Part shown: positions 45,502-53,105 of the stretch, one piece after another
Position numbering within the stretch: the first letter of the stretch is position 1
How the letters are laid out: each line of letters starts with the position of its first letter
NCBI RefSeq assembly: GCF_036199905.1
Contig: NZ_CP108109.1
Coordinates: 4,511,501-4,575,500 of the forward strand
DNA from: Streptomyces sp. NBC_00223
GTDB taxonomy: Bacteria; Actinomycetota; Actinomycetes; Streptomycetales; Streptomycetaceae
Direction of reading: 5' to 3'
Length of the DNA: 64,000 nucleotides
Position numbers and translations under genes: made by a program
Notes under the pieces: generated by a model
Told to the model about the DNA's origin: nothing
Seen by the model: the letters and a program-made list of their open reading frames with translations, nothing else
Database searches by the model: none

Positions 45502-45912
45502 ATGCCCACCGTAGAACTGCTCTTCAGCGCCCAGCCCGAGCATGTGCGCACCGCACGGCTCGTCGCGGCTGCGGTGGCGCGCCGGGCGGGGGTGGACGAG
45601 GCGGCTCTGGACGAGGTCCGGCTGGCGGTCGGCGAGGCGTGCAGCCGCGCCGTCGGCCTGCACCGCAACAACGACGTGGAAGCGCCCGTCCGCGTGCTGC
45701 TGAACGAGGAGGACAAGAAGTTCTCCATCGAAGTGGCCGACGAGGTGCCCGGCAACGCGTCGGGCTCCGCCTCGGACGCCGGCGACGACCCGGCCGGCGA
45801 CGAGGGCGAGATGGGTCTCGCCGTGATCAGCGGCCTGGTCGACGACGTCGAGGTGATCGACGGCGACCACGGCGGAATCATCCGCATGACCTGGCCCACC
45901 GTCTCCGCCTAG
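45502..45912 (+). CDS. Anti-sigma factor kinase-like protein (BldG partner)
   Basis: A 136-aa protein of the HATPase/anti-sigma type: VRTARLVAAAVARRAGV, DEVRLAVGEACSRAVG (N-box region, here with few of the usual Asn residues) and GLAVISGLVDDVEV (G1-like). An acidic insert, about 86-102, splits the domain. In S. coelicolor the matching gene next to bldG encodes a BldG-interacting anti-sigma factor (established). GGAGGGGGAG precedes the ATG. Kinase activity is doubtful because the ATP lid is short. Confidence 0.88.
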   Translation: MPTVELLFSAQPEHVRTARLVAAAVARRAGVDEAALDEVRLAVGEACSRAVGLHRNNDVEAPVRVLLNEEDKKFSIEVADEVPGNASGSASDAGDDPAGDEGEMGLAVISGLVDDVEVIDGDHGGIIRMTWPTVSA

Positions 45913-46181
45913 CGCACCGCCCGGGCCGTGCCCCGCGCCTGCGGGCCCTCCGACCCGGGCGCCACGCCGTACCCCCGGCGCTCCCGCCGCGCCCGCGTGG
46001 CCGTATCCGCGCTGTGCCCACTCCAGCCTCGCCGCGCCCGGCCGTGCCCAGCGCTGAGCCTCGCCCTGCCCGGGACCCCGCCGCGCCCCGCCCTCGCCGT
46101 ACTCGCCCCCATTTCGGTGCCCGCCACCCGCGCAGATCGGCCATTCTTCATTTACCGGCGGAATTCCTGACGAGCACCCTT

Positions 46182-46208
46182 TTGTGATCTTTCGCTGCTC
46201 CCTACAAT
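46182..46208 (+). promoter_or_regulatory. Candidate hppA promoter
   Basis: TTGTGA (46182-46187) and TACAAT (46203-46208) are 15 bases apart, 89 bases before the hppA start and in the only AT-rich part of the 384-base gap 45913-46296. The spacing is short of 17, so this is tentative. The rest of the gap is GC-rich and holds no gene. Confidence 0.35.
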
Positions 46209-46296
46209 CCGTCCCACTTGCTCAGCTCGCCTGAGCGTTGCGGCTTGTCAGCCGTAAGGAGCCGCACGCCCACGCGCCAAACGTCAAGGAGGACGA

Positions 46297-48675
46297 ATGG
46301 CGGGGCCACTCTCAGCTCACACGCTTGCCGCGGCGCCGGTATTGACCGACGGAAACCGCGTACTCGTATGGATCATCGCGGCGGTCGCACTGGCCGCCCT
46401 GGGGCTCGCCGCAGTGCTGGTACGTCAAGTGCTCGCGGCGGACGAAGGTTCCGACCGCATGAAGAAGATCGCCGCCGCCGTGCAGGAAGGCGCCAATGCC
46501 TATCTCGCAAGGCAGTTCCGTACATTGGGGATCTTCGCGGTGGCGGCGTTCTTCCTGCTCATGCTGTTGCCCGCGGACAATATGTCGCAGCGAATCGGAA
46601 GGTCGATCTTCTTTCTCGTGGGGGCCGTCTTTTCCGCGGTGACCGGTTATATCGGAATGTGGCTCGCGGTCCGCAGCAATGTGCGGGTGGCGGCCGCGGC
46701 CAGGGCGGCGACCCCGGCCCCCGGTGAACCGCCCGCGAATCTCACCGCCGTCTCCCACCGGGCGATGCGGATCGCCTTCAGGACCGGCGGAGTGGTCGGC
46801 ATGTTCACCGTCGGCCTCGGACTGCTCGGCGCGTCCGCCGTCGTTCTGATCTACACGGCCGACGCGCCGAAGGTGCTGGAGGGATTCGGGTTCGGCGCGG
46901 CGCTGCTGGCCATGTTCATGAGGGTCGGCGGCGGTATCTTCACCAAGGCCGCGGATGTCGGCGCCGACCTGGTCGGCAAGGTCGAGCAGGGCATCCCCGA
47001 GGACGACCCCCGCAACGCCGCCACCATCGCGGACAACGTGGGCGACAACGTCGGCGACTGCGCGGGCATGGCCGCCGACCTGTTCGAGTCGTACGCCGTC
47101 ACCCTGGTGGCCGCACTCATCCTCGGCAAGGTCGCCTTCGGTGACTCCGGCCTCGCCTTCCCCCTCCTCATCCCCGCGATCGGCGTCCTGACCGCCATGG
47201 TCGGCATCTTCGCCGTCTCCCCGCGCCCCGCCGACCGCAGCGGTATGTCGGCCATCAACCGCGGCTTCTTCGTCTCCGCGGTGATCTCGCTGATCGGCGT
47301 GGCGGTCGCCGTCTACGCGTATCTGCCCTCCTCCTACGCCGATTTCAAGGGCGTCGGCACCGACATCGCCACCCACCCCGGCGATCCGCGCGTTCTCGCC
47401 CTGGTCGCCGTCGCCATCGGCATCGTGCTGGCCGCGCTGATCCAGCAGCTCACCGGCTACTTCACCGAGACCTCCCGCCGCCCGGTCCGCGACATCGGCA
47501 AGACCTCGCTGACCGGCCCGGCCACCGTGATCCTGTCCGGGATCTCGCTCGGCCTGGAGTCGGCGGTGTACTCGGCGCTGCTCATCGGCCTGTCCGTCTA
47601 CGGCGCCTTTCTGCTCGGCGGCACCTCCGTCTGGCTGGCGCTCTTCGCGGTGGCGTTGGCCGGCACCGGACTGCTGACCACCGTCGGCGTCATCGTTGCC
47701 ATGGACACCTTCGGCCCGGTCTCGGACAACGCCCAGGGCATCGCCGAGATGTCCGGCGACGTCCACGGCGAGGGCGCCCAGGTGCTCACCGACCTCGACG
47801 CCGTCGGCAACACGACCAAGGCCATCACCAAGGGCATCGCCATCGCCACCGCCGTACTGGCCGCCACCGCTCTGTTCGGTTCCTTCAAGGAGGCCGTCGA
47901 CACGGCCGTCAGCACAGCGCACCCGGCAGCCTCCGACGCCCGTTGGCTCTCCCTGGACATCTCCCAGCCCAACAACCTGGTCGGCCTCCTCTTCGGCGCG
48001 GCCGTCGTGTTCCTCTTCTCCGGCCTCGCCATCAACGCCGTCTCGCGCTCCGCGGGCGCGGTGGTCTACGAGGTGCGCCGACAGTTCCGCGAGCACCCCG
48101 GCATCATGGACGGCACCGAACTGCCCGAGTACGGCCGGGTCGTGGACATCTGCACCAAGGACGCGCTGCGCGAGTTGGCGACCCCCGGCCTGCTCGCCGT
48201 CCTCGCGCCCGTGGCGGTCGGCTTCTCCCTCGGCGTCGGCTCGCTCGCCTCCTACCTGGCGGGCGCGATCGGGACCGGCACCCTGATGGCGGTGTTCCTG
48301 GCCAACTCCGGGGGCGCCTGGGACAACGCCAAGAAGCTCGTCGAGGACGGCCACCACGGCGGCAAGGGCAGCGAGGCCCACGCCGCGACCGTCATCGGCG
48401 ACACCGTCGGCGATCCGTTCAAGGACACCGCGGGCCCGGCCATCAACCCGCTGCTCAAGGTGATGAACCTCGTCGCGCTGCTGATCGCGCCGGCCGTGGT
48501 GAAGTTCAGCTACGGCGTCGACGCCAATCTCGCGGTGCGCGTCACGGTCGCGGCCGTGGCGATCGTGGTCGTCGTCGCCGCGGTCTACGTCTCCAAGCGC
48601 CGCGGCATCGCCATGGACGACGGGGGAGGCGACGACCCGGCCCGTACGGAACCGGGCTCCGCGGTGGCTGTCTGA
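46297..48675 (+). CDS. hppA: Proton-pumping membrane pyrophosphatase
   Basis: Hydrolyses pyrophosphate to pump protons; 792 aa with about 16 membrane helices. The substrate-binding signature DDPRNAATIADNVGDNVGD and the second acid cluster GDTVGDPFKDTAGPAINP are intact. The sequence GNTTKAITKG has lysine where K+-dependent enzymes have alanine, marking the K+-independent H+ type. AAGGAGGACGA precedes the ATG. It ends with a short acidic tail and is followed by a strong terminator. Confidence 0.97.
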   Translation: MAGPLSAHTLAAAPVLTDGNRVLVWIIAAVALAALGLAAVLVRQVLAADEGSDRMKKIAAAVQEGANAYLARQFRTLGIFAVAAFFLLMLLPADNMSQRIGRSIFFLVGAVFSAVTGYIGMWLAVRSNVRVAAAARAATPAPGEPPANLTAVSHRAMRIAFRTGGVVGMFTVGLGLLGASAVVLIYTADAPKVLEGFGFGAALLAMFMRVGGGIFTKAADVGADLVGKVEQGIPEDDPRNAATIADNVGDNVGDCAGMAADLFESYAVTLVAALILGKVAFGDSGLAFPLLIPAIGVLTAMVGIFAVSPRPADRSGMSAINRGFFVSAVISLIGVAVAVYAYLPSSYADFKGVGTDIATHPGDPRVLALVAVAIGIVLAALIQQLTGYFTETSRRPVRDIGKTSLTGPATVILSGISLGLESAVYSALLIGLSVYGAFLLGGTSVWLALFAVALAGTGLLTTVGVIVAMDTFGPVSDNAQGIAEMSGDVHGEGAQVLTDLDAVGNTTKAITKGIAIATAVLAATALFGSFKEAVDTAVSTAHPAASDARWLSLDISQPNNLVGLLFGAAVVFLFSGLAINAVSRSAGAVVYEVRRQFREHPGIMDGTELPEYGRVVDICTKDALRELATPGLLAVLAPVAVGFSLGVGSLASYLAGAIGTGTLMAVFLANSGGAWDNAKKLVEDGHHGGKGSEAHAATVIGDTVGDPFKDTAGPAINPLLKVMNLVALLIAPAVVKFSYGVDANLAVRVTVAAVAIVVVVAAVYVSKRRGIAMDDGGGDDPARTEPGSAVAV

Positions 48676-48728
48676 CGCCGCGTCGACATCGAAATGACGG
48701 TACGTCACATAGACGTATCGTCAGAAGA

Positions 48729-48764
48729 ACGGGGTGCGTGCGGTCTTGACCGTTCGCACCCCGT
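48729..48764 (+). terminator. hppA terminator
   Basis: ACGGGGTGCG (48729-48738) pairs with CGCACCCCGT (48755-48764); inside it CGGTC and GACCG form a further 5-bp stem around a TT loop. A two-stage hairpin lying 54 bases after the hppA stop. Confidence 0.85.
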
Positions 48765-48769
48765 TCGCA

Positions 48770-48813
48770 CCCCGTACCCACCCCGTACCCACCCCGTACC
48801 CACCCCGTACACG
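48770..48813. repeat. 11-bp CCCCGTACCCA tandem repeat
   Basis: Three perfect copies (48770-48780, 48781-48791, 48792-48802) and a fourth partial copy, directly after the hppA terminator. The gap 48676-48979 otherwise holds an AT-rich stretch (48850-48900) that is the likely promoter of the lipoprotein gene. Confidence 0.85.
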
Positions 48814-48979
48814 CGCCCCCCGCCGACCACCCGCGCACCCTCCACCGCGTCGAAAATTCTTGCTGTGAATGGCTTGAATACCGGATAAATCGGTTCATTC
48901 AAGGGTAGGAATTCGTGGTCGGCGCCCCTCAGCCGTGTAAGTTCCGTGGCCGTAAGGCCATGGAAAGGGACCCCATCCG

Positions 48980-49552
48980 GTGAAGGTGAACAACAGGCTC
49001 CTGGCCGCGCTGTCCGGTGCGGCCCTGCTCCTGTCGCTGGCGGCGTGCGGCGGCGACGGCTCCGGCAAGAAGCGGGACGACTGGGCCAAGGGCGTCTGCG
49101 ACCAGTCCGCGGTGCAGATCGCGAAGATCAACGCGGCCAACACCGCGATCAGCAAGGTCGACAGCGGCGGCAAGCCCCAGGCCGTGAAGAGCGCGGACTC
49201 CGCCGCCTTCCAGACGATCTCCGGCGCCTACGGCTCGCTCAGCTCGATCTTCGACAAGGCGGGCGCCCCGCCCGGTGACGAGGGCATGAAGTTCCAGCAG
49301 AGCGCCGTGTCCTTCTTCAAGAACCTTTCCACCCAGTACGCCGGACTCAAGAAGCAGGTCGACGGCCTGGACACCAGCAGCCAGGGGAAGTTCGCCGACG
49401 GCCTCAAGAGCGTCTCCGACTCGCTCACCAAGGTCACCGCCGAGGCCGCGACCCCGCCGGCGACCCTCCGAGGCGGCGACACGGGCAAGGCGCTCGCCAA
49501 GCAGCCCGGCTGCCAGCAGGTTTCCGGCTCCCCCTCCCCGACCGCCTCGTAA
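48980..49552 (+). CDS. Small secreted lipoprotein
   Basis: A 190-aa protein with a type II signal peptide: basic VKVNNR, hydrophobic core LLAALSGAALLLSL, then lipobox LAAC with the lipidated Cys at about 23. The mature part (NAANTAISKVDS, FFKNLSTQYAGLKKQVDGLD) is helical with a coiled-coil look and no domain I recognise. The GTG start is followed directly by the signal. Transcribed alone after hppA. Function unknown. The next 198 bases (49553-49750) are GGGCCGTACGCGG-type repeats without a gene. Confidence 0.82.
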   Translation: MKVNNRLLAALSGAALLLSLAACGGDGSGKKRDDWAKGVCDQSAVQIAKINAANTAISKVDSGGKPQAVKSADSAAFQTISGAYGSLSSIFDKAGAPPGDEGMKFQQSAVSFFKNLSTQYAGLKKQVDGLDTSSQGKFADGLKSVSDSLTKVTAEAATPPATLRGGDTGKALAKQPGCQQVSGSPSPTAS

Positions 49553-49750
49553 CCCGCCGGCCCGGCCCCGGCCGCCGGGCCGTACGCGGACCGCACCCGG
49601 GGCCGTACGCGGACCGCGCACGGGCCTGTACACACGCCGCGCCCGGGCCCGTACGCGGGCGGCCCGCCGCCACCCCCAGACCGTACGAGCACGCCCCCGC
49701 GCCCTCTTCCGCCGTCCGACCCCGCGCCCGGCCCCCCGACTTCCGCGACA

Positions 49751-51274
49751 ATGGCCGGTGTGAGTACCCCCCTCCTCCCCGCTCCCGACAGCACGCCGTC
49801 CCTGCGCGACGACCTGCGCGACGCCGACTTCACCGCCGACGGCTGCCTCGACCTGCTCGGCGCTGTCGGCTACGCGGCCCTGTCCCGCGCCGAGACCGTC
49901 CCGGCCCTGCGTGCCACCCGCGGCGCGAGCCCCCTGGAGACCCTGGTCCGCCTCTTCCTCCTCCAGCGGCCCGTCCCGTACGACCGCGCCCGCGCCGCCC
50001 TGCGGAACCTGGAGCACCACGAGGCCGACGGCTGGCTGGTGCGCGACGGGGATGAGGTACGCGCGACCGTGGACGTACGCCCCTACGCCGGTGACGGCGG
50101 CGCGGACTGGTGGATCGTCTCCGACCTCGGCTGCGCGGTCGGCGGCGCGGGCGGCATCGGCAGCGCGCCCGGCGTCCCCCGCGCCGACCTGGTGCTCGGC
50201 GTCGGCGGCGCCTCCACGACGCTCGCCGGCCTCACCGTCCGTACGCCCGTCGGCAGCGCGCTCGACCTCGGCACCGGCTCCGGCGTCCAGGCGCTGCACG
50301 CCTCCCGCCACGCCACCCGGGTGACCGCCACCGACGTCAATCCGCGCGCCCTGCACTTCGCCCGGCTCACCCTCGCCCTGTCCGGCGCCCAGAAGCCCGA
50401 TCTGCGCCAGGGGAGTCTCTTCGAGCCGGTCGGCGACGAGAAGTACGACCTGATCGTGTCCAACCCGCCGTTCGTGATCTCGCCCGGCGGCAGGTTCACC
50501 TACCGCGACGGCGGCATGGCGGGCGACGACCTGTGCCGCACCCTCGTCGAGCAGGCCGCGGACCACCTCAACGACGGCGGCCACTGCCAACTGCTCGCCA
50601 ACTGGCAGCACACCGAGGGCCAGGACTGGCGCGAACGCGTCTCCTCCTGGGTGCCCGCCGGCTGCGACGCCTGGATCGTGCAGCGCGAGGTGCAGGACGT
50701 GGCCCAGTACGCGGAGCTGTGGCTGCGCGACGGCGGCGACCACCGCGCGGACCCGGCCGAGTACGCCGAGCGGTACGACGCCTGGCTGGAGGAGTTCGCG
50801 CGCCGCGGGGTCGACGGGATCGGCTTCGGCTGGATCACCCTGCGCAAGTCCGGCAGCGGGAGGCCCGTGGTCAGCGCCGAGGAGTGGCCGCACCCGGTGG
50901 AGCAGCCGCTCGGCCCGACCATCGCGGACTGGTTCGACCGGCAGGACTTCCTGCGGGCCCACGACGACGCCGCGCTGCTCGGCTCGCGCTTCCGGCTCGC
51001 GCCGGACGTCGTGCAGGAGCAGGTCGGGCTGCCGGGCGCGGAGGACCCGGAGCACGTGGTGCTGCGGTCGGCGCGCGGGATGCGGCGGGCCACGAAGGTC
51101 GACACGGTCGGCGCGGGCTTCGCGGGCGTCTGCGACGGCACGCTGCCGGCCGGCCGGATCGTGGACGCGATCGCCCAACTGCTCGGAGAGGACCCGGTGG
51201 TGCTGCGCGACCGCACTCCGGACTCGATCCGGCTGCTGGTCGGGCAGGGCTTCCTCGACCCGGTGGAGGCGTAG
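49751..51274 (+). CDS. Class I SAM-dependent methyltransferase
   Basis: A 507-aa protein. An N-terminal helical region (about 10-140) precedes a Rossmann methyltransferase domain with ALDLGTGSGVQALHA (motif I), TATDVNPRALHFA and the catalytic NPPF (IVSNPPFVISPGG), which indicates methylation of a planar nitrogen such as in RNA, DNA or glutamine. The C-terminal region (about 370-507) is specific to actinobacterial homologues. It resembles rRNA guanine-N2 or HemK-type enzymes; the target is unknown. GTG at 49760 is an alternative start. Confidence 0.88.
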   Translation: MAGVSTPLLPAPDSTPSLRDDLRDADFTADGCLDLLGAVGYAALSRAETVPALRATRGASPLETLVRLFLLQRPVPYDRARAALRNLEHHEADGWLVRDGDEVRATVDVRPYAGDGGADWWIVSDLGCAVGGAGGIGSAPGVPRADLVLGVGGASTTLAGLTVRTPVGSALDLGTGSGVQALHASRHATRVTATDVNPRALHFARLTLALSGAQKPDLRQGSLFEPVGDEKYDLIVSNPPFVISPGGRFTYRDGGMAGDDLCRTLVEQAADHLNDGGHCQLLANWQHTEGQDWRERVSSWVPAGCDAWIVQREVQDVAQYAELWLRDGGDHRADPAEYAERYDAWLEEFARRGVDGIGFGWITLRKSGSGRPVVSAEEWPHPVEQPLGPTIADWFDRQDFLRAHDDAALLGSRFRLAPDVVQEQVGLPGAEDPEHVVLRSARGMRRATKVDTVGAGFAGVCDGTLPAGRIVDAIAQLLGEDPVVLRDRTPDSIRLLVGQGFLDPVEA

Positions 51275-51307
51275 CGAGCCGCGTGCGGCCGACCCGGCGC
51301 CCCCGGA

Positions 51308-51751
51308 TCAGCGCAGATTGCGCACGACGGCCCACACCACGGCCGTGCTCAGCAGCATGGTCTGCGCCCGCGGGCTCATCACTGGCCTCCAGCGCCGTCC
51401 GCGCAGCCCCTCGAACAGCCAGCGCCCGCACGCCCACAGCGCGAGCGGCGAGACCAGCAGCATCAGCGCGTTGTCGTGGAAGGCCCGCGAGGGGTCGCCG
51501 TGCATCAGGTCGTAGACGAGCCGGGTGCCGCCGCAGGCCGGGCAGAGCAGGCCGGTGGCCCAGTTGAACGGGCAGCGCGGCAGCCAGTGGCCGCTCTCGT
51601 GCGGGTCGGTGCCGTAGAGGTAGACGGCCCCGGCCACGGCCGCCGCGAGCGCGCCCAGCGGGGCCACCGCCGGATGCCGCAGCCGCCCGGCCGGCCGGCC
51701 CCCCGCTGAAGGGGCGCCGGCCGGCGGGCGCGGAGCGTCGTACGGTGTCAT
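51308..51751 (-). CDS. DUF2752 membrane protein
   Basis: About 147 aa from the ATG at 51751. It carries the DUF2752 signature CPFNWATGLLCPACGGTR with its three cysteines and LMHGDPSRAFHDNALML, and about three membrane helices. A GTG at 51769 would overlap the TM2 gene stop by 8 bases, so the two minus-strand genes are likely coupled. DUF2752 and TM2 genes often occur together; function unknown. Confidence 0.88.
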   Translation of the reverse strand: MTPYDAPRPPAGAPSAGGRPAGRLRHPAVAPLGALAAAVAGAVYLYGTDPHESGHWLPRCPFNWATGLLCPACGGTRLVYDLMHGDPSRAFHDNALMLLVSPLALWACGRWLFEGLRGRRWRPVMSPRAQTMLLSTAVVWAVVRNLR

Positions 51752-51761
51752 GCGGGCTCGC

Positions 51762-52223
51762 TCAGCCACGCAGCGGACGGCCCTGGGCGTCCTTCTGGTC
51801 GTTGCCGGCGAGCAGCATGATGCCGTCGATCAGCGCCCAGATGCCGCAGCCGCCACAGGTGAAGAGCTGGCCGAGCGCGATGCCCGTGTGCCCGGTGTAG
51901 AAACGGCCGACGCCGAAGCCGCCGAGCAGCAACTGCAGTACGCCCGCGACGACCTTCGACTTCTCCGAGTACGGCCGCCCGTAAGGGTCGTAGCCGTAAG
52001 GCGCGTTCGGGTCACCGGTGTACGCGCCGCCACCGGGCGGCGGCGGGTAGGCACCGGCCGGCTGCTGCGGGTAGCCGTACCCCGGCGGCTGGCTGCCCTG
52101 CTGCGGGTAGCCGTACCCGGGCTGCTGACCCTGCTGACCGTACGGGTTCTGCTCGTGCGGCGGATTCTGGCCATACGGATTCTCGCCATACGGTTTCTCG
52201 CCGTACGGATTCTGGTCGGACAA
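51762..52223 (-). CDS. TM2-domain protein
   Basis: About 153 aa from a TTG at 52223, which has AGGGGGGA upstream and gives the usual start SDQNPYG; GTG or ATG starts to 52265 are possible. The N-terminal 80 residues are a Tyr/Pro/Gly/Gln-rich disordered tail built on NPYG-x-P repeats. The TM2 domain (about 90-150) has two helices with GGFGVGRFYTGHTGIALGQL and the DG of IDGIMLL. Confidence 0.88.
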   Translation of the reverse strand: MSDQNPYGEKPYGENPYGQNPPHEQNPYGQQGQQPGYGYPQQGSQPPGYGYPQQPAGAYPPPPGGGAYTGDPNAPYGYDPYGRPYSEKSKVVAGVLQLLLGGFGVGRFYTGHTGIALGQLFTCGGCGIWALIDGIMLLAGNDQKDAQGRPLRG

Positions 52224-52385
52224 GGCCGTCCCCCCTGCGCTGCGCTTGCTGTCGTTTCCGGCCATCCTCGCAGCCGCGGCGGGCCCGCGTCCCTCCCGGG
52301 GGCCGGTCGGCCAGTGTTCATCCCTGGTTCGCCCGCCCGTCGTACGGGACTGGCAGCGTCCGGAGCCTCACTCGGAGGAGGTTCT

Positions 52386-52580
52386 GTGGAGCCAGTGCCC
52401 GCGCTCTTCGCCGGTACGGTGTTCGGCTGCTTCGGCGCCGCGCTGCTGCTGTGGACGGCGGCCCGGCTGCGGCAGCGCCGTCCGGTCACCGTCGGGGGCG
52501 GACCGCACACGGCGGTGGTGTCCGCCGTGTGCGCGGTGGCCGCCCTCGGCGTCGGGATCTGGTGCCTCACCCAGGTCTGA
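52386..52580 (+). CDS. Small 64-aa membrane protein
   Basis: GTG start with GGAGGAG 5 bases upstream, a strong site. The peptide begins VEPVPALFAGTVFGCFG and has two hydrophobic segments (about 5-22 and 42-62) separated by a basic loop RLRQRRP. It is divergent from the TM2 gene across a 162-base promoter region. No known family. Confidence 0.65.
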   Translation: MEPVPALFAGTVFGCFGAALLLWTAARLRQRRPVTVGGGPHTAVVSAVCAVAALGVGIWCLTQV

Positions 52581-53105
52581 GCGCCGGACCCGAGGACCGC
52601 GGCGGCCCGGGAGGCCGGCCCAGGACGCCGCCGACGCCCCGGCCCCAGCGAGCCGCGACGACCGCGCCCGGTCACCCCGCCGGGACCTGATCCGGAATCG
52701 CCCTCGCCGACCCGGCCGCGCTTCTCCGACCAGTTCGGGCGCGCCGAGAAGTCCCGCAGCCGCGGAACCGGAGGCAGCGGCCCCGGCCCGCCCGTCGTCC
52801 TGGGGCCCGCCGAGTCGTACGGCGGCTCCGCCGACGCCGCGAGGACCCGGGAGAAGGATCCGTTTTCCTGTTCGCGCTTCCGCTGTGAACACCCGCCGGT
52901 CCGGCCGTCCACGGCTCGTCGCGCCGGATTTCGGGCGCGATCTTCCGGGGGGACGTAGCCTTCTTGAGGACCCCGACGGTGTGGATAGAACGTACATCGG
53001 GTTACCGTTCGAGTGGCGTTGTGGACTTTTCCCGTTTGACACGGGCCCAGGAGGTACGGTCACACTCCGCAGCGACACCCCTTCGACCCGGAGAGAAGAG
53101 CGAAG
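52581..53105. promoter_or_regulatory. topA upstream region, no gene seen
   Basis: A 525-base stretch without a supported ORF. TTGAGG (52964-52969) and TAGAAC (52986-52991), 16 apart, make a possible topA promoter 115 bases before its start; a TTGACA lies at 53036 without a good -10. Streptomyces topA is known to be induced when supercoiling rises, so this region should contain that control. Confidence 0.4.

Noticed and set aside
46312-48708. 798-codon minus-strand frame over hppA
   Set aside because: Shadow of the long membrane pyrophosphatase gene; the peptide is Asp/Gly/Arg/His repeats typical of reverse-strand reading of high-GC coding DNA.
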